From: Methanofervidicoccus sp. A16 | GTDB taxonomy: Archaea; AGJL01; Methanococci; Methanococcales; Methanococcaceae | Assembly (NCBI RefSeq): GCF_003351865.1 | Contig: NZ_CP022242.1 | Span: forward strand, 930,001 to 994,000 | Direction of reading: 5' to 3' | DNA length: 64,000 bases | Shown: positions 46,494 through 55,169 of the stretch, in pieces | Numbering within the stretch: the stretch's first letter is position 1 | How the letters are laid out: every line of letters starts with the position of its first letter | Notes under the pieces: model-generated | Databases searched by the model: none | The model's input: the letters and a program-made list of their open reading frames with translations, nothing else | Told to the model about the DNA's origin: nothing | Position numbers and translations under genes: made by a program

Positions 46494-47396
46494 TTAGAGT
46501 AGTCCCTTAGTTATAACCTCTACGCCGTTCTCTGTCAGTAGTACAGTATGTTCAGCCTGACTAACTATTCCCCTCTCTTTCTCTATCAGTACTGGATAGG
46601 CGTATATACAACCTGAAACTACTAAATTCCTCAGAGCAGATCTATACTTTACATCCTCCTTCAGTACCCACCTCTCGGAAAATGGTAAATAGGGATATTT
46701 CTCCTCTATAAGTTTTAACAACTTCCTTGCAAGGGGTAATCTAAGGGGTCTTGACCTGAGAAACTTAAATATATACCTCTCACTACCATCTACAACCTGT
46801 CCAAAGCCCTCTGTAGCGAAGGGCTCTATCGCTACAATATCCCCCACATCTATATACTCCTTAGACTTCTCCCTAACATTTGGAACATTTACCCCAGAGT
46901 GTAGTAGATACCTCTCCATCACATGGCCAGAGAGGTTGGATATAGGCTTATACCCATAACTCTCGATAACCTCCTGGATAATTGCACCTATCTCCCCCAC
47001 CTTCATAGGTGGCACTATCTCCTTAATTGCAGATCTAAGGGCATCCTCCGACGCCCTCTTTAAATCACTGTAACACCCCGAGAGATCTACAGTCACCGCA
47101 CCATCTGCTATATACCCATCTATATGTACCCCAATATCCAACTTTACAACATCCCCCTCTGAAAACACTTTCTCATCCATATAACATGGAGAGTAGTGAG
47201 CAGCAACCTCGTTTATAGAGATGTTGCAGGGAAAGGCAACACCTCCCCCAAGTTCCACTATCCTACTCTCAACGTACTCGGCAACATCTAAAAGTTTCAC
47301 ACCTGGTTTAACAAGTTTTACTGCCTCCTCCATTACCTTAACATGTATCTCTCCAGCCTTCTTTAACTTCTCCAACTTCTCCTCTAAGTTATCCAT
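46494..47396 (-). CDS. map: Methionine aminopeptidase, type II
   Basis: Removes the initiator methionine. Pita-bread fold with metal ligands Asp87 and Asp98 (KLDIGVHIDGYIADGAV), the histidine in SGHVMERYLLHSG, and glutamates in AIEPFATEG and QAEHTVLLTENG. The 60-residue helical insertion of type II enzymes is present (from about 195, LARKLLKLIEEKYPYLPF). 300 residues. Ten bases separate it from the upstream GTPase gene. Placed 6 kb from the initiator tRNA gene by chance or not. Confidence 0.97.
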   Translation of the reverse strand: MDNLEEKLEKLKKAGEIHVKVMEEAVKLVKPGVKLLDVAEYVESRIVELGGGVAFPCNISINEVAAHYSPCYMDEKVFSEGDVVKLDIGVHIDGYIADGAVTVDLSGCYSDLKRASEDALRSAIKEIVPPMKVGEIGAIIQEVIESYGYKPISNLSGHVMERYLLHSGVNVPNVREKSKEYIDVGDIVAIEPFATEGFGQVVDGSERYIFKFLRSRPLRLPLARKLLKLIEEKYPYLPFSERWVLKEDVKYRSALRNLVVSGCIYAYPVLIEKERGIVSQAEHTVLLTENGVEVITKGLL

Positions 47397-47405
47397 ACTA
47401 TCCCA

Positions 47406-48506
47406 TTACCTCCTCTTTATCACTATAGTTAATATATCTCCATCCTCGAGAACATGGTTAAGTCCCACCCTCTGCCCTGGATGTTTGGCAGATTTTCCCC
47501 AAACCTGGGCGTATCTAAAGTTCTTAACAAAATCCCTGTGAAGTTTATTACATACATCCTCAACTGTAGAGTTCCTCAATAGTACCAAGGGCTCATCTAG
47601 ATCAGGTTTTTTACCTTGAGGTTTCATATAAACCTTGATAAACCCTAAGGTGTTGTAGATCTTCTCCTTCAACTCCTCCAAGTTTATACCCTTATGTCCA
47701 GATATCAACACATGAGGTCTATCCTTCAACTTCTCCTTAATCTTTTTTATAAGTTCCTCATCTGCCAGATCTATCTTGTTAACCACTACAAGGGATGGGA
47801 TATATACTCTGTTTCCACTTATCACGTCTATAAGTTGATCCACTGTAATATCCTCCCTTATTACAACATCTGCATTGTGGATCTTGTTCTCCTGGAGTAC
47901 AGCCCTTATAGTCTCCTCGTCTATCTTAGTCAGTGGCACAGTGGCGTTTATAGTAATTCCTCCTCTATCTTTCTTTATTATCTTAACATCTGGAGGTTTC
48001 TCATCTAACCTTATACCTACGTTGTAAAGTTCTCTCTCCAGTATAGGTAGATGATCAAGGGTAAAGACATCCACTACCAACAGTATCAGATCTGCACTTC
48101 TAACGGCAGAGAGTACCTCACTACCTCTACCCTTTCCACCAGAGGCTCCTGCTATAATCCCTGGAGCATCTAATACTTGTATCTTCGCCCCTTTGTACTC
48201 TAAGATACCTGGTACTATGGTTAAAGTTGTAAATGCATAGGCACCTACCTCTGAATTTGCATTGGTAAGTTTATTTAGTAGGGTAGATTTTCCAACTGAT
48301 GGAAAACCAACAAATGCAACTGTAGCATCTCCAGTCTTCTTAACTGCATAGGAATAACCTGAACTTCCACCCCTTGGCTTATTCTGTAGATCTCTCAACT
48401 TAGCAAGTCTCGCCTTCAATATACCTATATGTTTCTGAGTAGCCTTGTTGTACTTCGTCCTCTTAAGTTCCTCCTCTATCCTCCTTATCTCCTCCTCTAT
48501 TCCCAT
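47406..48506 (-). CDS. DRG-family GTP-binding protein with TGS domain
   Basis: Obg-like translation-associated GTPase, the archaeal counterpart of eukaryotic DRG. Seen: N-terminal helical hairpin (1-45), G1 GFPSVGKST at 67-75, DAPGIIAGASGGKGRGSEVL (G3 and the DRG glycine-rich loop), NKID as G4, and a C-terminal TGS domain (from about 280, MKPQGKKPDLDEPLVLL to the end). The frame opens with GTG at 48515 but GGTGAT fits the ATG at 48506, giving 366 residues. First gene of the map/pfkC unit. Confidence 0.95.
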   Translation of the reverse strand: MGIEEEIRRIEEELKRTKYNKATQKHIGILKARLAKLRDLQNKPRGGSSGYSYAVKKTGDATVAFVGFPSVGKSTLLNKLTNANSEVGAYAFTTLTIVPGILEYKGAKIQVLDAPGIIAGASGGKGRGSEVLSAVRSADLILLVVDVFTLDHLPILERELYNVGIRLDEKPPDVKIIKKDRGGITINATVPLTKIDEETIRAVLQENKIHNADVVIREDITVDQLIDVISGNRVYIPSLVVVNKIDLADEELIKKIKEKLKDRPHVLISGHKGINLEELKEKIYNTLGFIKVYMKPQGKKPDLDEPLVLLRNSTVEDVCNKLHRDFVKNFRYAQVWGKSAKHPGQRVGLNHVLEDGDILTIVIKRR

Positions 48507-48689
48507 AAGGATCACCGTTATTACTTTAGAGATAAATTATTCCCTCTTCAGTACCGATTATTTTTTTTAAGAAAATTATTGTTAATATTGATTGTAATTA
48601 TTAAAAATAAAAATTTAAATAATTCATTAAAAAAGTAGTGTAAAATTTATTAGGTATTCATTATTTTATTATATAATAATTTTATATCA

Positions 48690-49460
48690 TTATTTATTGT
48701 TATCCAATCTCTCATCTAAAAACCTTTTAAAATCAACCTTTAATTTCTCCAAGCACCTCTCACCATTTAAAGTATCAAACTTTAGATTTTTTAAAAACTC
48801 CTTTCTAAGTTTTAAGATCACTTTAATATCCTCTCCTTTTACAACTCCCTTTTTAATATACTCTCCAACAACCTCCCTGGTTATCTTATCTATCCTATCC
48901 CATATCTCTTTTTTAGAGTTATCTTCTTTTCTATTTTTCTCTATTTTAGATTTCTTAGTACCTTTATCGAGAATGGTATCAACTATCTTATTAAAGTCTA
49001 TATCCCCATTAGTATCCACTACAATATCAGGTCTATCCCATGCGTACTTCTTTCCAGGTTCATCAAATTTATTGTACATCTCTAAAATCAACTCATTTGG
49101 AACCTTCTCTCCTCTTCTTGTATTTCTCTCTAATATAACATCCAATGGAGCCCTTAGATAGATGATTATGTAATCCCTATTTCTCTTCCTTGCAATATTT
49201 ATTAGATCTCTCCTCTTCGAGTTGTAATAGTTTGTATCGTCTACTATTACATAGAACTCCCTTAGGGCGCTATCTATAAGTTGGTACGTTGCATTTTTTA
49301 TATACTCTTCGTACTCACTCTTCCAGACAGGAAAGCACTCCCTTATAACATCACTTCCTATTACTAGATTATCCACACCTCTACAGTAGAGTTCCTTAGA
49401 CAGTCTCCTTGCAAAGGTACTCTTCCCCACAGATGGGAGGCCCACAAGTATTATCAGCAT
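48690..49460 (-). CDS. pstK: L-seryl-tRNA(Sec) kinase PstK
   Basis: Phosphorylates Ser-tRNA(Sec) so that SepSecS can make Sec-tRNA, the archaeal selenocysteine route. P-loop GLPSVGKST near residues 7-15, DVIRECFPVW, VDDTNYYNSKRRDLI, the lid region LERNTRRGEKVP and a C-terminal helical tRNA-binding domain (about 175-256). It could be confused with the diphthamide-type or Kti12-like kinases, but the RG(E)KVP lid, size and archaeal context favour PstK. ATG at 49460 after GTGAT is preferred. Divergent from a YedE-like selenium/sulfur transporter pair. Confidence 0.88.
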   Translation of the reverse strand: MLIILVGLPSVGKSTFARRLSKELYCRGVDNLVIGSDVIRECFPVWKSEYEEYIKNATYQLIDSALREFYVIVDDTNYYNSKRRDLINIARKRNRDYIIIYLRAPLDVILERNTRRGEKVPNELILEMYNKFDEPGKKYAWDRPDIVVDTNGDIDFNKIVDTILDKGTKKSKIEKNRKEDNSKKEIWDRIDKITREVVGEYIKKGVVKGEDIKVILKLRKEFLKNLKFDTLNGERCLEKLKVDFKRFLDERLDNNK

Positions 49461-49586
49461 AGTTATCACATTAAGATATACATATTAAAAATATTAATAG
49501 CAATTAGAATATTAAAAACTCTATTAAGAAAATTTTATATAACCCGATAACATAATACCGTTAAAGATAGGATTAAAGGTGGTAGT

Positions 49587-50054
49587 ATGAAGATATCACC
49601 GCTACAGGCAGGGTTATTTGCAGGGTTCTCAGGGGCGATTCTGCAGGGAATTTTTAAGGTTGCTCCTCCTCCAGCCTACGGTTTATGTATTGCATGTCAT
49701 ACAAGGGATTTGATAAACTGGATAATGAACAACATAGTAGATACAACACTGGGAGTAGCTCCAGTATCGGAGTTTTTCCCTGTTTTAACTGTGGTAGGTG
49801 TATTTTTAGGGGCGTTGATAGGTGCTGTTATTCATAAAGACTTTAAACTTAGATCCACCAAAAACTTAGGGATTAGCTTCATTCTTGGATTCCTTGTGAT
49901 AAATTTCGCCCTTTTAATGGGAGGCTGTCCCCTTAGAATGAGTTTAAGAACTAGTTATGGAGATATATTTGGTATAATTGGCCTTCTAGGGTTGTTCATC
50001 GGAGTTGTGGTGGGAAGTGAGTTGTATCTAAAAGGGAATCTTAGAGTACCATAG
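49587..50054 (+). CDS. YeeE/YedE-family membrane protein, first half (selenium/sulfur transport)
   Basis: A 155-residue integral membrane protein with about four hydrophobic segments (AGLFAGFSGAILQGIF, FFPVLTVVGVFLGALIGAV, LGISFILGFLVINFALLM, IFGIIGLLGLFIGVVVGS). The conserved GGCPLRM motif has the family's reactive cysteine; a second cysteine pair lies in GLCIACHTRD. YeeE/YedE proteins import thiosulfate or, in selenium gene clusters, probably a selenium species. In many bacteria both halves form one chain; here they are two abutting genes. Selenium as substrate is inferred from pstK next door. Confidence 0.82.
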   Translation: MKISPLQAGLFAGFSGAILQGIFKVAPPPAYGLCIACHTRDLINWIMNNIVDTTLGVAPVSEFFPVLTVVGVFLGALIGAVIHKDFKLRSTKNLGISFILGFLVINFALLMGGCPLRMSLRTSYGDIFGIIGLLGLFIGVVVGSELYLKGNLRVP

Positions 50055-50063
50055 GTGATATCT

Positions 50064-50534
50064 ATGGAGGGATATCTACCTGCTATAGGGACATTTATAT
50101 TCGGTATCCTAATTGGATACCTTGGGCAGAGATCAGCACTCTGTTTTATCGGGGGAATGAGGGACTTTTATCTAATTAGAGATACATGGCTTATAAAAGG
50201 ACTCTTGGGATTCCTTGGAGGCTCCTTAATAGGATACCTTATATTTCATGGGTTGGGTATGATTCCATTCTATCCCTGGATCTTGGAGAGGGGCTTAACT
50301 GCCATACCAGGGGATGCTGCAGGTAGTGCTGGATTTATGGCGCATTTCTTAGTTACAATAATTGGGGGAATAGGAGTAGGGTTTTTATCTGTTATACAGG
50401 GTGGATGTCCTTTTAGAAACTATGTGATGGCAGCTGAGGGAAATAAAAGTGCAATAGCCTACGTCCTTGGATTACTAGTTGGTGCCGTAGTGTTTCACCT
50501 ACTTGTACTACCAGTTTTAAAGATGTTGTTATAA
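50064..50534 (+). CDS. YeeE/YedE-family membrane protein, second half
   Basis: 156 residues, again about four membrane spans (PAIGTFIFGILIGYLGQ, GLLGFLGGSLIGYLIFHGL, FLVTIIGGIGVGFLSVI, AIAYVLGLLVGAVVFHLL), with SALCFIGGMRDF and the reactive GGCPFRNYV motif. The frame begins right after the first half's stop (GTG 50055), but the ATG at 50064 follows GGTGAT and is preferred. The two halves together would make one pseudo-symmetric transporter of about 310 residues. Confidence 0.85.
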   Translation: MEGYLPAIGTFIFGILIGYLGQRSALCFIGGMRDFYLIRDTWLIKGLLGFLGGSLIGYLIFHGLGMIPFYPWILERGLTAIPGDAAGSAGFMAHFLVTIIGGIGVGFLSVIQGGCPFRNYVMAAEGNKSAIAYVLGLLVGAVVFHLLVLPVLKMLL

Positions 50535-50564
50535 ATATTTTATCGTTATAATAATGGTGATAGG

Positions 50565-51182
50565 ATGGATTTTCTCTCCTCTATTTTTAAAAAGGTTAAA
50601 AAGAAAGAAGAGGAAAAGAAGGATCATAGGGGACTGATAATTTTTAAAAGTGTTAAAGAGGCGATAAGGGCGGAGAAAATCTTAAAGGGATACTCTATAA
50701 AGGTTGTTGCCCCACCTCCTGAGATCAGAGAAGGGTGTGATCTCGCTTTAGAGTACGAGATGGTGGAGGAGATAGGGATAAAAAGGGAACTGGAGAAAAA
50801 TAACTTAAAACCTCTAAAGTTTATCCCTCTAAGCGATCCCTCTCTAAAGCCCCTTGAACTTATAAAGGTAAAGGAATTCAATGACGGTTCCATTATGGTA
50901 AGATGTGGAAATATGAAGATAACTGTAGATAGAGAGGGAAACATCCTAAACGTATCTGGAGGGGGATGTCCAGATGTACCCTACCTTGCACTGAAGTTGA
51001 AGGGAAGAAATATACTGGAGATCCCTGAAGGGGAGGTCCCAAAGGAGTTAGGATATACCTTATGTGCATATACATTGAACAAATCCTTTGAGGAGGCTAG
51101 AAGAATAGTTAAAGAGAACATGGGGAGATGTGAAAATGATAGTAGCAGGTACTCTACCGATAGAGGGATTGGATCTTATTAG
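50565..51182 (+). CDS. DUF3343 (Se/S carrier-like) domain protein
   Basis: 205 residues. After a basic N-terminus (FKKVKKKEEEKKD), residues 22-95 form a DUF3343 domain: LIIFKSVKEAIRAEKIL, VVAPPPEIREGCDLALEYE; the cysteine in REGCD is the candidate carrier thiol or selenol site. The second domain (about 98-190) has VSGGGCPDVPYLALKLKG and ELGYTLCAYTLNKSFEEA, with more conserved cysteines. DUF3343 proteins accompany YedE, YedF and selenium genes in bacteria. It lies 30 bp after the transporter pair and overlaps the next gene by about 47 bases, implying translational coupling. Function inferred. Confidence 0.82.
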   Translation: MDFLSSIFKKVKKKEEEKKDHRGLIIFKSVKEAIRAEKILKGYSIKVVAPPPEIREGCDLALEYEMVEEIGIKRELEKNNLKPLKFIPLSDPSLKPLELIKVKEFNDGSIMVRCGNMKITVDREGNILNVSGGGCPDVPYLALKLKGRNILEIPEGEVPKELGYTLCAYTLNKSFEEARRIVKENMGRCENDSSRYSTDRGIGSY

Positions 51183-51954
51183 GGGAGAGGGAAAACTGAA
51201 AGGAAATAAAATAGTTATAGGTAATAGGGAGTTTCCCCTATCTATGGGTACTGGAGCACTGATAGGTGCCTCCATTAAAGTTCATGAGTACTTTGGAGAG
51301 AAATTACCAGAGGTTATAACTGCAGGAGATATTGGTACAGGAGAGGGGAGTTTAAAGATATATAGACATTTAAGGGATGTTGATGACGATCTATTAGTAA
51401 TACACTATATAAAACCTAAGATCTCTGAGATAATGAAGATAGACTTTTCTCCAAAGATAGTAGCTGATGCTGGAGGGATGTACGCTGCAAAGGCTGCTGG
51501 GATAGGAGATAAATTCCACATCTTTCTACCAGATGTAGGAGAACTTGCCTTTTTGGCAGATGAGAAAGCCTCACATCCCGCTTATGTTAGAGGGTTTATC
51601 TCCGAGGTAGACGATAGAGAGGTACCAGAGTTGATAAAGAGAGCCTACAGAAACAGGATGCCAAGGTATATGGTTGTCAAGGGAGAAGTTGATTATATAG
51701 TGAAGGAAGGGGATATAATAGAGAGAATAGACAGTCCAAGAATTGAAACTATGGAATGTATTGGAGGTACTGGTGATACACTTACAGGGGTTGTATCTTC
51801 CCTTATAAGTTGTGGTTATAGAACAGAGGAGGCTTGTATATTGGGGTGTAAGGTAAACAGATTACTTGGGGAGATTGTGAATCCCACTCCAAGGACGCAG
51901 ATTGAAGAGTTAATAATTCAAATACCTAAGGCTCTTGAGATGTTAGGTTTATAA
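51136..51954 (+). CDS. YjeF C-terminal-like (NAD(P)HX dehydratase/ribokinase-fold) protein
   Basis: 272 residues of ribokinase-like fold with the ending GGTGDTLTGVVSSLIS that marks the ATP-binding anion hole of the YjeF C-terminal/kinase group. Also seen: MGTGALIGASIKVHEYF, ITAGDIGTGEGSLKIYRHL, KIVADAGGMYAAKAAG and FLPDVGELAFLADEKASHP. It lacks the N-terminal epimerase domain of full YjeF. The gene overlaps the DUF3343 gene, so their products probably act in one process; a link to selenium or sulfur metabolism is suggested by place only. GGGGAG sits before the ATG at 51136 (GTG at 51130 also possible). Confidence 0.78.
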   Translation: MIVAGTLPIEGLDLIRGEGKLKGNKIVIGNREFPLSMGTGALIGASIKVHEYFGEKLPEVITAGDIGTGEGSLKIYRHLRDVDDDLLVIHYIKPKISEIMKIDFSPKIVADAGGMYAAKAAGIGDKFHIFLPDVGELAFLADEKASHPAYVRGFISEVDDREVPELIKRAYRNRMPRYMVVKGEVDYIVKEGDIIERIDSPRIETMECIGGTGDTLTGVVSSLISCGYRTEEACILGCKVNRLLGEIVNPTPRTQIEELIIQIPKALEMLGL

Positions 51955-52083
51955 TTTTTGATTTCTAAAAGAATTTTTAATAAAAATTAACAAAATAATT
52001 ATTTTTAAGATTTTAGATGTTTTAAAATTTTAAAATCTAAATAAATAAAGTAATTAATAAATAACCATTGGAATAGGGAGATT

Positions 52084-53307
52084 ATGGACGCAGTTATTCT
52101 ATGTGCTGGAAAAGGTACAAGATTATTGCCGTTAACTGAAAATAGGCCTAAACCTATGCTTCCAGTGGGGGGAAAGCCCATACTAGAATATATCATAAAT
52201 AAAGTGGAGAATCTTGTAGATAATATATATCTTGTTGTAAAGTATAAGAAGGATATGATTATAGATTACTTCAGGGACCATCCCAAGATAACGTTTGTGG
52301 AACAGGGGGCGATAGATGGGACTGGATATGCCCTTTTAAGTGCAAGGAATTACTTAGGGGATGAATTTTTAGTAATAAACGGGGATATTATCTTTGAGGA
52401 CGATTTAAGTGGTATCTTATCCTATGAGAACGCTATGGGCTTGGTGGAGGTAGAGAATCCCGAAAATTTTGGAGTAGTTCTGTTAGATAGAGAGGGTAAC
52501 GTAGTGGAGATAGAGGAAAAACCTAAAAATCCAAAATCTAACTTGATAAACGGAGGCGTTTATAAATTTCAGAGTGATGTCCTAGATATACTTGAGGACT
52601 TAGAACCCTCAGAGAGGGGGGAGGTGGAACTTACAGATGCTATAAAGGAACTTATTAAGGAGAGGAGGATAAAGGGCGTAAAGTTAAAGGGATATTGGAA
52701 CGACATCGGTAGGCCCTGGGATCTTTTAGATAGCAATAGACATATCCTAAAAGGTATAAAGAGGGAGATAAAGGGAGATATAGGAAAGAATGTTGTAATT
52801 GAAGGAAATGTTATAGTGGAGGAGGGGGCTGTAATAAAGCACAACTCTGTAATCGAAGGTCCTGCTGTTATAAAGTCTGGGGCAGTTGTCGGCCCTTTGG
52901 CTTATATCAGGCCCTATACTGTCCTTATGGAGAACACCTTTGTAGGGAACTCCTCTGAGATAAAGAACAGTATTGTAATGAGAGGTACAAAGATACCTCA
53001 CCTATCCTACGTAGGGGACAGTATAATAGGAGAGAACTGTAATTTCGGTTGCAATACCATAACTGCTAATCTTAGGTTTGACGATAAGCCTGTGAAGGTA
53101 AATATTAAGGGCAAGGTTGTTGAGAGTGTTAGAAAACTTGGAGTGATAATGGGAGATAACGTAAAGACGGGAGTCCAAGTATCCTTTATGCCTGGGGTGA
53201 AGGTTGGGAGTAACTCCTGGATAGGTCCTAATCTCCTAGTGGATAGGGATGTGGAGCCCAATACTTTTATTTATAAGATAGATGAGAAGAGGGTAAAGAG
53301 GTTATAA
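52084..53307 (+). CDS. Bifunctional sugar-1-phosphate nucleotidyltransferase/acetyltransferase (GlmU-like)
   Basis: Makes UDP-GlcNAc or dTDP-sugar precursors for surface glycans. N-terminal nucleotidyltransferase: LCAGKGTRLLPLTENRPKPM (shortened core GKGTRL at 8-13), FLVINGDIIFED, ENPENFGVV, GGVYKF and GYWNDIGRPWDLL. From about 235 a left-handed beta-helix of hexapeptide repeats begins (IGKNVVIEG, IVEEGAVIKH, MGDNVKTGVQV). 407 residues, like the Methanocaldococcus two-domain enzymes. 129 bp after the kinase gene, perhaps a separate transcript. Confidence 0.93.
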   Translation: MDAVILCAGKGTRLLPLTENRPKPMLPVGGKPILEYIINKVENLVDNIYLVVKYKKDMIIDYFRDHPKITFVEQGAIDGTGYALLSARNYLGDEFLVINGDIIFEDDLSGILSYENAMGLVEVENPENFGVVLLDREGNVVEIEEKPKNPKSNLINGGVYKFQSDVLDILEDLEPSERGEVELTDAIKELIKERRIKGVKLKGYWNDIGRPWDLLDSNRHILKGIKREIKGDIGKNVVIEGNVIVEEGAVIKHNSVIEGPAVIKSGAVVGPLAYIRPYTVLMENTFVGNSSEIKNSIVMRGTKIPHLSYVGDSIIGENCNFGCNTITANLRFDDKPVKVNIKGKVVESVRKLGVIMGDNVKTGVQVSFMPGVKVGSNSWIGPNLLVDRDVEPNTFIYKIDEKRVKRL

Positions 53308-53534
53308 GGGATAAGAGACTCTCTATCAAAAGTAATTTTTTAAATTTTTAAATTATAAAATAATTAATAATTAAAATAAAAAATATATTTAGTGTTTAGA
53401 AAATTTTTTAAGATATAGTTTAAGATTTTTTATTATTTTTTATTTAAATAACAGTATTTGTTCTTCTAATTAATATTTTAATGAAAACTGGAGTTATAAC
53501 AACTGTTGTGTTATATTTTGCACAAAACCGAAAA

Positions 53535-53547
53535 TTTTATATATAAC
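53535..53547 (+). promoter_or_regulatory. TATA box of the initiator tRNA gene
   Basis: ttttatatataac centred about 34 bases before the mature tRNA 5' end, preceded by the purine-rich ccgaaaa (BRE-like). This is the strongest promoter-like sequence in the window. Confidence 0.65.
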
Positions 53548-53574
53548 ATACTACTTTTATAATTACTGCTGTGA

Positions 53575-53653
53575 AGCGGGGTGGGGTAGCCAGGCCGATC
53601 CCGCCGGGCTCATAACCCGGAGATCCGAAGTTCAAATCTTCGCCCCGCTACCA
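53575..53653 (+). tRNA. Initiator tRNA-Met (CAT)
   Basis: Full cloverleaf: acceptor stem agcgggg/ccccgct, D-arm ggg...ccc, anticodon stem ccggg/cccgg around ctcataa (anticodon CAT at the centre), T-arm cgaag/cttcg with ttcaaat loop, and an encoded CCA end (53651-53653). The A1-U72 first pair and the three G-C pairs flanking the anticodon loop are the archaeal initiator signature. No intron. Confidence 0.97.
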
Positions 53654-53664
53654 TTTTTATTTTT

Positions 53665-53724
53665 TTACCATTCGCTCCCAGCAACTATATACTCCCCATC
53701 TGGAGTTAATATTAACCATCTGTC
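53665..53724 (-). pseudogene. Possible remnant of a beta-propeller (WD/PQQ-like) gene end
   Basis: On the minus strand a short open stretch reads DRWLILTPDGEYIVAGSEW and then stop. This looks like a last blade of a WD40/PQQ-type propeller (xxLTPDGxYIVAGS). A stop codon lies directly upstream and no start is present, so at best it is a decayed fragment beside the tRNA gene, a frequent integration site. Could be chance. Confidence 0.25.
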
Positions 53725-53809
53725 TTATACTTCCACAACAACTCTCCTTTAATATTTTTTCTTTTTTAGTGCAATTTTCAAAAGAAAAATAGGTATCTAT
53801 TTTTAAATA

Positions 53810-55162
53810 TTATTTTATATTTATAATCGACATATATTGATTTACGAATATATCTCTATAAACCTCACCATTCACAGGAGAAACATACTTAGGATGTTTT
53901 ACCCTGTCCTTCAATTTTCCAGAGACTATATCCTCGAAAAGTTGGTATACATCTCTATATTTTCTCTCTACGTAGGCACATACTCTACAATCTCTGATAA
54001 AATGCTTAGGATACTTCTTTACAAAGTCTTTAACCCTCTTATTGAATACAGGAGGTCCAATTCTAACCTTGACATTTGGAAGTTCCCATACCAAAAACTC
54101 CCATGATAGATAACAGGCATCTTCACTGGCATAAACTCCACAGTCCAGTATCTGGAAGTCATTTTCAATTAACAACTTGTTTATACTCCTCTGCAACTTC
54201 TCCATCTGAGGGTATATAATATCCTCTACTATACTACTGTCTCTCTCTATCTTCAGAGTAAGTAAGGCTCCTCTATCTCTATTACTTAATCTCTCTATTA
54301 GTTTCCTATGATAGTTGTAGAAGTAATCCTTAGAGGGATTCTCTAGGAACTGTCGAGAGTAAAATATAAATCTACAGAAGTTCTCCTCACTGAGGGCAGC
54401 CGCCACGTTTCTCTGAAGATCTACAGGATCGTACACTATAAGAGGATGATCAAAATCTGGAAATTTGTAGTCTCTATCTATACCATAGATCTGAAATATC
54501 TCATCTAGTACTATCTTCTCCCCAATCCTCCACCTCTGGGCGTTCTTTAAGGTATTGATAAAACTCCCGTAGTGTATAACCAACAACTCACATAGGTATC
54601 CGGAGAAACCCTTAGTTTTTAGATCTGAACCGTATATTCCCACTCCCTTTAAGAACTTCTTCAGTAATCTTATATCGTTGTTTAGAGGTTTTGATTTAAG
54701 GACATTCTTTACAAATTCGTTGTGGAGAGGAGTTCTATCTACAGCGGAGATTATTCTCTCGTTCCAACCTATCCTATAACATGGTACTATATCTATATCG
54801 TACCTCCCTATTCTCCCTGAGACGTAGGGATGTTCGGCGTACTCCACCCAGGAGGTACCTCCTAAGTTCTCTATAGCCCTCCTACCTATATTTAAGATAG
54901 TCTCCCTCAACACCTCTCTATCCACATCCCTTTTAAACCTTACAAAGATATCGATATCGTAGTCATTCCTTAGGTGAGTATCTCTGGCTGTAGATCCCAC
55001 CTGTACTATATCCTCAACTATATCATCTAGTCCCTCTCTTTTGATAATATTGTATAGCTCCTCAATAATTTTCTTAGAGAGTCTTTTCAACTCCTCCTTC
55101 TCCTCCTCTTTTGGAACTATATCCTCTAATACTTCCTTCAGTATCCTATTGATATCCTCCAT
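53810..55162 (-). CDS. cca: CCA-adding enzyme (tRNA nucleotidyltransferase, archaeal class I)
   Basis: Adds or repairs the 3' CCA of tRNAs. N-terminal nucleotidyltransferase signature GSTARDTHLRNDYDIDIFVRF-like (GS at about 52-53, the catalytic DxD in DYDIDIF), then ISAVDRTPLHNEFV, the tRNA-binding neck with FSGYLCELLVIHYGSF and a C-terminal region with YLSWEFLVWELP. 450 residues, as in archaeal class I. It follows the second UPF0058 gene by 7 bp, one operon. The initiator tRNA gene lies 157 bp beyond its 3' end and already encodes CCA, so here the enzyme is for repair or other tRNAs. Confidence 0.97.
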   Translation of the reverse strand: MEDINRILKEVLEDIVPKEEEKEELKRLSKKIIEELYNIIKREGLDDIVEDIVQVGSTARDTHLRNDYDIDIFVRFKRDVDREVLRETILNIGRRAIENLGGTSWVEYAEHPYVSGRIGRYDIDIVPCYRIGWNERIISAVDRTPLHNEFVKNVLKSKPLNNDIRLLKKFLKGVGIYGSDLKTKGFSGYLCELLVIHYGSFINTLKNAQRWRIGEKIVLDEIFQIYGIDRDYKFPDFDHPLIVYDPVDLQRNVAAALSEENFCRFIFYSRQFLENPSKDYFYNYHRKLIERLSNRDRGALLTLKIERDSSIVEDIIYPQMEKLQRSINKLLIENDFQILDCGVYASEDACYLSWEFLVWELPNVKVRIGPPVFNKRVKDFVKKYPKHFIRDCRVCAYVERKYRDVYQLFEDIVSGKLKDRVKHPKYVSPVNGEVYRDIFVNQYMSIINIK

Positions 55163-55169
55163 ATTTTCC

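Noticed and set aside
48690-51954. Hidden selenoprotein with in-frame TGA
   Set aside because: Because pstK is present I looked for interrupted frames with U in place of a conserved Cys; none of the genes in the window belongs to a known archaeal selenoprotein family or is split at a TGA. The YedE halves are separated by TAG.
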